From Adineta vaga (taxonomy: Eukaryota; Rotifera): a stretch of 64,000 nt of DNA. The notes under the pieces are model-generated. The model was not told the DNA's origin. It worked only from the letters and a program-made list of their open reading frames with translations, and made no database searches. Location of the stretch: NCBI GenBank assembly GCA_021613535.1, contig CP075494.1, positions 1,550,001 through 1,614,000 on the forward strand, in the 5' to 3' direction. The position numbers were made by a program, and so were the translations under genes. Below are positions 54,690 to 64,000 of the stretch, one piece after another (within the stretch, counting starts at the first letter, position 1; every line of letters begins with the position of its first letter).

Positions 54690-57293
54690 TCAAACGCGTT
54701 TTGATTTCAAAGTATCTAAATTAAATGAAGTTAGAACTCTCCTAGTGATTGTAACAAACGGTTTTTGTCGTTGATTACTACCCACCCTCAAATTTTTTCA
54801 ATAAATACCGCGGTAATTAACGGTTTATTACTTGCGGTTTTGAACGGTGATTTTGTACCGAAAAAGTCAGACCTTTTAGTAGGTTTTTCTACACCGCCCG
54901 AAACCGCCGTATGTTCAAACCGTGGTTATTAACAGTTTTTGAAAAAAACAAATTTATCATATTGATGGCATATTATTTCTGACATCTGTCTGGTAATTTT
55001 TAACTTTTCTATGTTTGTAACCCTATCCATTATCTTAAGATGATACTTTAACACTTCGATCAATTCATTAAATATCACTATCTATTTTTTATTTATTTTC
55101 TTCTGATTAGATTCGAACTTCTTATCGAGTGATTGCAATCCACTAATTCCATTTCACCGTCCGGTGATGTTCATACTAATATCAGATATGATAGTCTAAT
55201 CTAATCAGTGATAAAAAATCTTCTCATTTAGGCTGATATGTTTAATTTATTAGTAGGTTTATAAGAATCTTTTAATTCCTAATAATTTGCATCTCATTTA
55301 TAATTTTATTAAATTTTCTGAGATATTCATGTTGATGATGTGCTATACGGGATATATATATAAAATCTTATTTATCATTCACAGTCATGATTATTAAATT
55401 ACAAACACAATCTATTCGAATAAAAGCATTTCTGGAGATAAATATACATTCATGAGGATCTTTAGTTGATGAACTGCGTTATCATGCGTTACGACAAAGT
55501 CTAACTATTTGAAATATTATTACAATTCTACCTATATGTAGGTTTGTACGTCAGAACGCATGAGAATACTACTCGGTAGACTTATCTTGATTCCATCAGC
55601 CGATAAAAACAGATTTGTGTCTATTTTTATCTCTGAACTTTTACTATCTCATGAACATATTGTCACAAATGATCATCTCAACGAAATCTGACTATAATAA
55701 CCAGACAGACAAAATCGATAAAAAAAACGCGATTCGCGAGAAAAAAACAACGTTCTTATATTGGTTTTTTCCAACAAAACGTATATTTACCGTGTTAAAA
55801 AATACACTTTTATACCCGTATAAACGATGTTTTTTCTTCCCGACAGAAAATAGGCAATAACAACGTTTGTACGCACATAAAAGTGTATTTTTTAACACGG
55901 TAAATATACGTTTTGTTGGAAAAAACCAATATAAGAACTTTTTTTTTCTGACGAATTGTGTTTTTTTATCGATTTTGTCTGCCTGAGTATCTTTAACCAT
56001 TTGAAGGCCGTATTATTTTCTTCTAAAAACCATAACGCATCAAACATAACAAAGTAAAATTAGTTAACTACCTCTAAGTACGCATATTTTGTATAGAGCG
56101 CAGTCCAATAGCATATGTTTGTTGCATTGTATATGACTTTATACATACGGACGGGTATTCACTATTGAATTCATTTCTATTTACTTATTTTTGAAGAAAT
56201 CAATCTAAACGCACATATGCGTCTCCGGTCCTCAAAGAGTTAAGATGTATTCATGTCTATTTTCACTCAATATAATATTAGATTAATCTATAACGTCTAT
56301 TTGAATTTATTTTAATAATTTCTTCACAATTTGACCTTCAGAACAAGTCTTTTTATCTCATCTCCTTTCATTTGTCAATGGAATAAAAACTGAATCTAAC
56401 TTCAATCAGAAATATCTTTTTTTAAATTTAACTGTGATTATATGAATGGAAATTGTTGTGATATATCATTATGACAAAAATCACATAAAAAATATGACCA
56501 TATTACTAACACGATATCATTTAGAACAATGATATCTTCGTACATAATGAGGAGATCGCGGTTTGTAATAGAAAGTTCGCAAAATATAATATCGTAATGT
56601 ATGGTGATTCTCGAATACCGCAACTACCTATGTGACTAATTGTTATATATTAATTTCGTTGTTCTTTAATAAGATAAAAGAATTGTTCTGTTACACATAT
56701 TAATTTGTTTTGACTTTAGAAATATATGAATGAATGTATAATAATGCAAAAGATAAAAGTAGAATATACATCAATTTTATAAAGCATAATGCGTGATGAG
56801 TATTTGCTTATTGGTTGGTTTAAATAAAAACTTCTAAATCTTGGACTTAATACAAGCCTATGGGCTTCTAATACATATCTCATATTGTTCCTCCCAGAAG
56901 TCGGCTCTGGTGGGATTGTCCTGACCCCTATTTTTATCCCGAATCCCGGTCCCGATCTCGCAAGACCTTACGCAGATGGGGCTTCTATTATCAGAAGGGA
57001 TTTATTAAAAAAGAAGCCGTTTGATGATCAACGATATTTTGTGCTTTTTAACATTGAAACGAAACGAATCTCTCACACTGTTCGTTTCAAGTATTACTCA
57101 AACAATAAAAAGCCACTAAGCAGTCGATCAACTCTTCTCTTCATACAAAAGATGAAAGTATCTTTGCAAACAAAAAGTGGGACAAAAGGAGAATGTGATT
57201 GTAATTCTCTCCCTACAAGAAAGCAGTCAGTCACTTTTCGATTTTTTATTTGACGATTAACGCCTTCTTCTGCAGCAGGAACGGATAAAGGTA
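54690..57293. other. AT-rich intergenic with one large hairpin element
   Basis: Contains the hairpin element at 55702-55985 and a weakly palindromic patch with CCGCGGTAATTAACGG (54809-54960). No gene is supported; the frame at 56885-57253 has no domain. Confidence 0.4.
55702..55985. mobile_element. Hairpin-forming miniature element (284 bp)
   Basis: CAGACAGACAAAATCGAT at the left pairs with ATCGATTTTGTCTGCCTG at the right. Pairing continues almost to the centre (TATTGGTTTTTTCCAACAAA against TTTGTTGGAAAAAACCAATA; AACACGGTAAATATACG repeated inverted). The loop is about 30 bp. Both strands carry nearly identical open frames, which are artefacts of the palindrome. Termini are CAG...CTG. Confidence 0.75.
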
Positions 57294-58470
57294 AGGGTGA
57301 TTCCGTGGGAAACGTCCCACTTTGTACATGACTTTCTCAGAATTTGCTCAAACTTTCGGGGTATGTAGAGCTCGGCGAGCTGATCATTTTGGTTCAAAAA
57401 TATCCTAGATTGGCATCTAGTTTGACATAGAACGATCCATAATAAAATCAGGTGAAAGTATGCGAAATTGTGCATTCACGAACAGTATTTTGCCTATTTT
57501 ATCCACATTGAAAATTGAAAGCCTAACTTTTTGTACATATTCTGATAGCTCGTCTTTCGCTCTATCGACCTATGTAGAAATCAAATAACATGGCTTAGTG
57601 AGGTGAGTCTAGTGCAGTGCATACTTATGTGAACTCGGTTGAATAGAGGTATCGTAGGTTTTGTAGAGTGTCACTTCCTGTATCACTTGGTGTATAAGGT
57701 TCATGACCCGGTTTGATTTTTATCCATTAGATGGCTCAAAAGATTTATATACTCCTGTAATTGAGCAAATTTCGGTGTTTATTCGATAATTTTTGAGAAA
57801 ACATCGATCAAATTACCTCAAAATCTCGAGACAAATAGTTTACAATTAGTGGAGAAATAAGGACTAAGATTTTAGGCAACAGTCATAGTTTCTTTCATAT
57901 GCGTTTCAGAGATGATGAAAATGAACAATTTGTATCTTATAAATTGGCGATTGGAGGCGAATTTATTCACCAACCGAGCAAAGATTTATCGAAATTTGCT
58001 CAACTACAGGAGTAAATAAATCTTTTGAGCCATCTAATGGATAAAAATCAAACCGGGTCATGAACCTTATACACCAAGTGATACAGGAAGTGACACTCTA
58101 CAAAACCTACGATACCTCTATTCAACCGAGTTCACATAAGTATGCACTGCACTAGACTCACCTCACTAAGCCATGTTATTTGATTTCTACATAGGTCGAT
58201 AGAGCGAAAGACGAGCTATCAGAATATGTATAACAAGTTAGGCTTTCAATTTTCAATGTGGATAAAATAGGCAAAATACTGTTCGTGGATGCACAATTTC
58301 GCATACTTTCACCTGATTTTATTATGGGTCGTTCTATGTCAAACTAGATGCCAATCTAGGATATTTTTGAACCAAAATGATCAGCTCGCCGAGCTCTACA
58401 TACCCTGAAAGTTTGAGCAAATTCTGAGAAAGCGATGTACAAAGTGGGACGTTTCCTACGGAATCACCCT
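57294..58470. mobile_element. Long foldback element (1177 bp, about 480-bp arms)
   Basis: It starts AGGGTGATTCCGTGGGAAAC and ends GTTTCCTACGGAATCACCCT. The left arm (57294 to about 57775) is mirrored by the right arm (about 57988 to 58470) with only occasional differences; examples are CTAGTGCAGTGCATAC against GTATGCACTGCACTAG and GGTGTATAAGGTTCATGACC against its complement. The spacer of about 210 bp is unique. There is no transposase. No target duplication was evident. A diverged arm fragment occurs at 31866-31911. Confidence 0.9.
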
Positions 58471-59173
58471 GAGTGTTTAAAACACGAGAGATGTTATATC
58501 TTTGATTGCTAGAAGTATTTTTGACGCTACATGTTTTTGATCACGCGATCTACATTGGCTTATTATATTAAAAAGCATGTTAGCGCGCAGCCTCTATGCA
58601 GTTGGAAGGCGGCACTCATCTTTCCACTTCGATTCAGACATGAGAGCAGAAGAACAAAGTAGGGCGAAAAAAGTGTCTTGTGCTACGAGCGAAACAACGA
58701 TTTGTAACGAGAAAATTTGTAAATAAATTTTAAAATGTTTTGCTATACGGAAAACGAACAGTTACATGTGTGTAGTAGATTCAATCTACTAGATTGAAAG
58801 ATCTCAATTTTCCACCGGGCCTGCTGATTTCTGTGAAACCGTTTTCTTGTTTACTATCGTACGCTATTCTTCATTGTGGTTCACTTGGAAAACATAAATG
58901 CTATCATTTATAATACTTTATTGATTCTGATTTTAGAATAATTCCACGTCCTGTTACTTCATTTATTGCTGCCACACAATCTTTCTGAAGATGAACCATG
59001 TTGAAACGAAATTAAAGCGGTAATAATTAAATTGTATTAAGTTGTTAACAAAGCTTTTGCGTTTTTTTAAAAATTTTTCTAAAACATTCGAGAAGGTTCG
59101 ATAAGTTTTCATACTAATGGTATATATATATATGGGATGTAAATATCTTTCGAATGATAATATAACCATCGAT
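58471..59173. other. Intergenic
   Basis: AT-rich with no supported feature. Confidence 0.3.
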
Positions 59174-59768
59174 ATGGACGTTGATCAGGAACTGAAAATG
59201 AATCTTTCTCGTAGAGAGATTCGAGTGCTTTTACTTCATGAATTCTGTCTTGCTCACAAAGCAACGGAAGCAGCCAACAACATATACAGCACGATGGGGA
59301 GGATGTACTCCCTACTCGTACGGCACAAAATTGATTGAATCGCTCTAAGAACGGTAACTTAGAACTCGACGATTTAGGCAAAACATCAGTGATTGGACGA
59401 GTACAAGTACTAAGAGTACCCAGTCCTCTACTAAGTATCCAACCACTGCAAAACATGAAAATATGGAGTTTGGATACCCCACGAGTTATCACAACATTAG
59501 CCACAACATCGGGTTGATGCTTGCATGGATTACCGTTCCTCATCCACATTATTCTCCTGACTTAGCACCAACGGAATACCCTCTGTTTCGTTCTCTTTCT
59601 CGTCATCTGCGTGAGAAAAGGTTCGACGGCGACAATGACGTGAAAACGGATATCGTAAACTTCTTCGGTCAAAAGTCCAAAGACTTCTACGAACGCGGGA
59701 TCCTATCTCTGCCACAGCGTTGGCGACAAGTCATAGATAGTAGTGGTGCATATATAACTGAAAGCTAA
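59174..59768 (+). pseudogene. mariner-type transposase relic, internally deleted
   Basis: The N-terminal piece reads MNLSRREIRVLLLHEFCLAH and KATEAANNIYSTMG (the HTH region of mariner transposases), followed by FKNG-like KNGNLELDDL. After a frameshift and loss of the central region, the C-terminal piece reads VPHPHYSPDLAPTEYPLFRS, LSRHLREKRFDGDNDVKTDI, FFGQKSKDFYERGILSLPQR and ends SSGAYITES-stop at 59768. The last acidic residue of the DD34D triad (normally in APSDY) is Glu here (APTEY), and the first two catalytic residues lie in the deleted part. The downstream end is cut by the element at 59796, so the right terminal repeat was not found. Inactive. Confidence 0.85.
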
Positions 59769-59795
59769 TTGTATAGTTGAAGTTAAGAAACAAGG

Positions 59796-60153
59796 AGTTC
59801 ATGGGGAATTTGATTTTGTGCCAAATTCAGAATTGTTCATATATTCTTGGCAAATTCATATATGACAATAAATTCATTGAGAAATACGCCCAAATAGTCA
59901 AACGTCAATAAAACAACACAGTAAATGAGAAACGTTGAAAATGTACATATCTATATACTATTAGAATTTGTTACAGTACTATAGAGGTATAAGAATATAT
60001 TGTAGAGGCATAGAGTTATGGGATTTTGTCAGTGAAGTAAGTAAAAGATGTCTATTTAACGAGTTAAAAAAATCGTATACCGCTGTACTACTATACCCCT
60101 ATAGTAAATTCTTATACCACTATATTGCTATAAAATCACATTCCCCATTATAA
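59796..60153. mobile_element. Second copy of the AGTTCATGGGG element family (about 358 bp)
   Basis: The left end AGTTCATGGGGAATTTGATT is the same as at 16665. The right end AAAATCACATTCCCCATTAT corresponds to the right end at 17789. Instead of a 9-bp array it has short mirrored words around the centre (ACTATAGAGGTATAAGAAT against ATTCTTATACCACTATA). Flanks AAGAAACAA (left, just before GG) and AGGAAACAA (right) agree at 8 of 9 positions, compatible with an aged 9-bp duplication. Confidence 0.65.
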
Positions 60154-60557
60154 GGAAACAAATAACGCTCGTTGTGCCGACTCACCTCACTTGATAATTC
60201 ACTGTTGATATGACATTTAAAGACCTAGTGAAAAAACTGTCTCGATGACTCCTAAATACACTCCCGATGAGGGTCTTTTGACTTTCTATCATTTTGAAAA
60301 AAATGTCTTTTTGACCTTTGACCCTGCCACAAACATACATATATACATACAAACTATGTTTTTTTCATAACACCCTTCCTACAGCCGAGAAATAAAAATA
60401 AAATTTTGGAAAAAAACGCAAAAACTTTGTTAACAACCTAATATTATGAAATTACAACAAAATCTGCATAACATATACTACGTAGTTAGACTTTCTTCGT
60501 CACATAATAGATAATGTGTTGAAAGACTTACACAAAGTTTTGTTGTTTTTCTCTTAG
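60154..60557. other. Gap upstream of the doublecortin gene
   Basis: AT-rich. The first exon of the following gene should lie here or further left but was not identified. Confidence 0.35.
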
Positions 60558-63005
60558 GAGCAACAGCAGCTGCTTTCGTACTAATGATAACGGTGTTTAC
60601 AATGAGAAAGGTATTGAAGAATCAGGTCATCGTTCCACTGCCATCCATGTTCAACGTGCAGAAACCGTCCGGTACGATGCAAAAGTATTAGCGTCGATCG
60701 TGTGTGCTTGCAGAAATGAACACTAGAGAGTTTATGAGCCTATCGATGCTTCATATCGAGCAACTCGTATGCTTACCTATCTAATTCCTACCAGTACACA
60801 CTGAGAGAGGAACCATGTATCCCATTGTTGTTTTGAGCCACAACTTTGAGTTCTTTCTGTTGACCATTGTTTAGACAGCCCCTACCCCTCTCAGCCAACA
60901 AAAGCGGTGAATTCAATTAACAAGTTTCAATAAATAAACAAATCGTTTTTGAGCTGATTAACGAAAAATTAATAGATTTCTTGCTTTTTTTTCATAGGAA
61001 CGCTAATGCCCCGAAGAATTTTCGGGTTCGGGTGTATCGAAATGGTGATTGCAAGATATTTGCTGAGTGTGCGTCATGCACAATGGATATTGTAAGATAT
61101 ATGTGATGAGATAACATACAACTACTACTGCTGCTACTCTGTTTATGGACTTATTTTCTTTTCTGTAAATTACTTTAGATATTCTCAGAGGCGACACGTA
61201 AATTACAACTGGTTAGACGTGCACGACGCCTGTTTGATCTTGAAGGACATGAAATTTTTCGAAGTGAAGATATTCAACGTGACATGGAATACTATGTATC
61301 ATGTGGAGAAAATTTTATAAATCCACTGAAAGCAGTTAAATGTATGTAAATACTGATTTTAAATGTTTCTTTTGGAATCACATTCAGCAAGTCTGCCCAT
61401 TTTTTTGTGTCTCAGTCGAAAATAAAGGGCTTAAAGAGTGTTAATTTTCGTCGGAGATGAGGCGTTGTTCATCTCTGTTACAGAAATCTGAGCGATTTCT
61501 TCTCTCGTCTGTGATTCATCCTGCACACAGAGAATTGAGAAAAGTTTCTCAATATAATTTAACACTTTGGTTTTCTCTTTTCTCGTATATATAGCTGAAC
61601 TACAGTATCGTTTCCATTCCGAATGGACAATCTATGGTATAGAACGGTGGTATAAAATACTCCGACAACGACGAAAGCCAAGTAAGTTTTGTCAGATACT
61701 ATAATAAAAAAACGTCTTTCTTTTGTGTGTTCCTTTTAATGAATCTTTTCCGTTGAAAGAAAAAGGTCTTTGCCTAAATCACGAGTTCATAAGGATAGCA
61801 AAATATCAAAATCGATCGAATTGCACCTGGTTGGAAAAATCTTTTATCAAAATACGGTGAACTAGAAGTCGGCATCGCTCTCTAGGAGACGTTCATCAAG
61901 ATTAAAGAGAGGGGGAAGTCGGATAGTTCATACATCGAGATTTTTTTACTCCTCCTCACTATTTTCTAGGTCCTACGTCCAGTAAGATTCCAAAATCACC
62001 AGATCATGAAGATAAACAGACTCAGACTCGTACAGTTAAAAGAACAAGACGTCATAAACATAAAAATACACAGAAAAAGGAGAACATACGGCCACCAATC
62101 CAAATGAAACCTAAACATACACAGACAGAAGAGAAGATCTCGACACCAATCCTGTTGAAACCTAAATATACACAGACAGAAGAGATGATCTCGTCACCAA
62201 CTCAATTGGAACCTAAATATACACAGACAGAAGAGAAGATACGGACACCAGAGAAGCGTCAAAATAAAGAGACATCAACTCAAACACAACCAACAACGTG
62301 TGCAAATAAAGAGACATCAGTGAATATTGTGACATCACATCTTGAATGCAAGAAAACTCAAACTCAACCAGCAAAGGGTGAAACTAAAGCCACACAAACA
62401 ATAACGATGTGTGAAAATAAAGCGATCCAAACGGGAATAGATCCAAAACTGTCGATACCCACGTATGTGTAAATTTCTGAATGTATTTGCAAGTGAGAAA
62501 CCGAGAGCAATCTTAGGAATAGTCACAGCTCGTTTTTGATTTTCGCTAATGATAAATCCTTGAAAGTATCAATCAAATACTTGTTGATAAAAAACACATT
62601 GCCTATTAGAGAAGATATAGGCATAGAACGACTAGTTTTGTTTTCTTATCTTTTCTAGTGGTATTCCGATTTATTCTCGTCCTACTCGTACGACTAACTT
62701 TCGTGTTAAAGTATATCGAAATGGTGAACGTGGTCGGTTTGATTATTGTAAATCATGCTCAATGGATATTGTAAGATAACGAATTACTAAATTATCGATA
62801 CCTCCCTTTAATCTTTTCCCTATGACTGTTTTCTGTACTTTAGTTATTTTCAGCTGCAACACAAAAACTACAAATGCCTACACGTGCACGACGTTTATTT
62901 GATTGTAATGGACTTGAGATTTATCATGCCGAAGAAATCCGACGTGACATGGAATATTATGTCTCTTCAGGAAAAAACTTTAAACAACCCATTAGAAATA
63001 GTTAA
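60558..63005 (+). CDS. Tandem doublecortin-domain protein with TQT-rich linker (5' exon unresolved)
   Basis: Join 60558..60671, 60998..61091, 61179..61341, 61595..61681, 61970..62468, 62659..62770, 62844..63005; GT-AG junctions, phases consistent, stop TAA at 63003. The first DCX domain is KNFRVRVYRNGDCKIF, IFSEATRKLQLVRRARRLFD, GHEIFRSEDIQRDMEYYVSC. The second is TNFRVKVYRNGERGRF, LFSAATQKLQMPTRARRLFD, GLEIYHAEEIRRDMEYYVSS. Both show the DCX pattern (VYRNGD, serial basic residues, dG..i, YVasG). Doublecortin domains bind and stabilise microtubules. The linker (exon 61970-62468) is basic and then repetitive: KHTQTEEK, KYTQTEEM, KYTQTEEK and four more xTQTx words. Both DCX domains are split by an intron at the same point (after MDI), evidence that one arose by duplication. 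AATAAA at 63092 could serve polyadenylation. No in-frame ATG lies in the first exon found, so the start is upstream. Confidence 0.85.
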
Positions 63006-63373
63006 GACTATGTCTAGTAGAGTTGGATGACAGTAAATTGCAGTAGTTATACCACGTGATAGTATTATTTTACATTTTATAATAATGTGTCATAATAAAG
63101 TGCTTCAATTTCTATTCTTATACGTTCGTTTATCAGTAAGCATAGCAAAAAGAGTGTCTTCTGAATAGTCACTTGATTTTATCTCTGTCCTGTCTCTATG
63201 ATAATTAGGGATGTTTCTGAAACTTCCTCTCTTCTCCTTATTGAGGGTGTGGGTGTGGGTGGGTGTGAAAGAAGAGGAGATACTCACACCCACACCCTCA
63301 AAAATATCGATAAATTTGTTTGTTTTATTTTTACATAATTGAATAAATGATTTAAAGAAAGAAATTCGTTTTC
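63006..63373. other. Convergent gene spacer with hairpin
   Basis: Separates the 3' ends of the doublecortin gene (+) and the LRR gene (-). It includes the telomere-like hairpin at 63241-63301. Confidence 0.5.
63241..63301. repeat. Telomere-like hairpin repeat, near perfect
   Basis: TTGAGGGTGTGGGTGTGGG at the left and CTCACACCCACACCCTCAA at the right, 61 bp in all, with the loop around AAGAAGAGGAGAT. Two TGTGGG units are in the left arm. It lies between two convergent gene ends. Confidence 0.8.
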
Positions 63374-64000
63374 TTATAAACTTGATTTTTTAACAAGATT
63401 TCCTTGATATTCATCATATCTTAAATTAGTCTTTAGTTCAGTAAGTGTCTAGAAAGAAATAATGAATGAATGAATGAATGAAATAGGATTGATAATTACA
63501 GTATTAAATGTTAATAAATCTAAAAGATATTCAAATCCAATATTTCCAATTGGATTACGTGAAAGATCAATATGTTTAAGTGTCTAAAGATATTTTCAAT
63601 TATTAAGAAAATTCTTTATGTATCTTTTACTTTATTTATTTTCAATGCTTTTGAAAGATTTTCAATTCCTTTTTCATCAATTTCAGTTCTATGAAGATTC
63701 AATGAAGTTAATGTCTAATAAAAGAAATCAATACGAATGAAAAGAATATAAAAAGAATAAAATAATAACTGTATTTTTTTCTAATATATCAGCGAGATAT
63801 TTTGATCCAAGAAATCCAATTCGATTATTACAAAGACTTAATTTCAAAAGTGTCTATTAATGAAATAAATAAATAAATAAATAAATAGAAAATGAATAAA
63901 AGAATATAAACAGTATTTGTTTGAAGAAAATCAAGAATAATTTGTATTCCATCATTTTCAATTTGATTATTTGATAAATCAATTTCTTTTAATTTGTTTT
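63374..64000 (-). CDS. Leucine-rich-repeat protein, 3' part, one LRR per exon (runs off the window)
   Basis: Complement exons 63374..63448 (stop TAA at 63376-63374), 63500..63583, 63631..63714, 63770..63853 and 63912..>64000. The three complete internal exons are each exactly 84 nt, that is 28 residues, one ribonuclease-inhibitor-type LRR: LKHIDLSRNPIGNIGFEYLL, LTSLNLHRTEIDEKGIENLS, LLKLSLCNNRIGFLGSKYLA, LKEIDLSNNQIENDGIQIIL. All exons are phase 0 and begin with ACA-CTT (Thr-Leu) or its variants. Introns are 46-58 nt, acceptors end in TAG. Such LRRs occur in NLR- or tropomodulin-like scaffold and immune proteins; the domain N-terminal to the LRRs lies outside the window, so the function is open. 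Confidence 0.85.

Noticed and set aside
55615-56000. Two nearly identical open frames on opposite strands
   Set aside because: They are the two strands of a palindromic element, not genes.
56885-57253. 122-codon plus-strand frame
   Set aside because: No domain and no homologous frame elsewhere; ends just before the foldback element.
1-64000. CRISPR arrays, bacterial operons, rRNA genes
   Set aside because: Spliceosomal introns throughout and no direct-repeat/spacer pattern; tandem repeats present are minisatellites or duplicated exons.

Overview
The window looks like AT-rich nuclear DNA of a bdelloid rotifer (Adineta, Rotaria or Didymodactylos-like). The signs are small GT-AG introns (about 45-65 nt) in compact genes, members of gene families I know as expanded in bdelloids (a Cys-rich two-membrane-segment family, rhodopsin-like GPCRs, F-box/LRR proteins, ankyrin-ADP-ribosyltransferases, LamG proteins), a plant/bacteria-type processive glycosyltransferase, and many interstitial TGTGGG-like tracts, the telomere-type repeat reported for bdelloids. 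Species assignment is inference. All exon structures below were spliced by eye and checked only for reading phase and splice-site dinucleotides.

Layout. 1-7 kb: a Gly-rich single-pass protein, a broken F-box/LRR gene and a DUF389 membrane protein. 7-9 kb: a degraded cellulose-synthase-like GT2 gene. 9.9-16 kb: a 16-exon minus-strand gene for a type II membrane protein (about 1420 aa) whose Cys-rich modules come from a 193-bp exon-plus-intron tandem array. 16-25.9 kb: a repeat island with a foldback element interrupted by a second element that carries an inverted 9-bp minisatellite, a TA-flanked element with a 39-bp minisatellite, a gamma-glutamylcyclotransferase pseudogene and small hAT-like elements. 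26-29.6 kb: an RGM-like VWD protein and a frameshifted member of the bdelloid membrane family. 31-35 kb: an M20 peptidase relic and an intact, GC-rich ankyrin-ADP-ribosyltransferase gene. 36.8-40.2 kb: a secreted LamG protein (884 aa). 40.5-43 kb: an apparently complete piggyBac element with intact transposase, joined to a 5'-truncated membrane-family gene. 44.6-47.6 kb: a long PAP2 phosphatase / sugar-lactone oxidase fusion frame broken only by two in-frame TGA codons. 49.6-53.3 kb: one intact GPCR and three decayed receptor or secreted genes. 54.3 kb: an unrecognised 135-aa ORF. 55-60 kb: hairpin and foldback elements and a mariner corpse. 60.6-63 kb: a tandem doublecortin protein with a TQT-rich linker. 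63.4 kb to the end: the 3' part of an LRR gene built of 84-nt exons.

The genes do not form one pathway. The overall picture is a gene-poor, transposon-littered, possibly subtelomeric-like region mixing intact secreted or membrane genes with a graveyard of recently disabled ones. The most notable points are the dispersed hairpins made of telomere-like sequence, the nested foldback with a provable 9-bp target duplication, the tandem exon array, the multivalent TQT linker between two doublecortin domains, and the nearly intact PAP2-oxidase fusion with two UGA codons.
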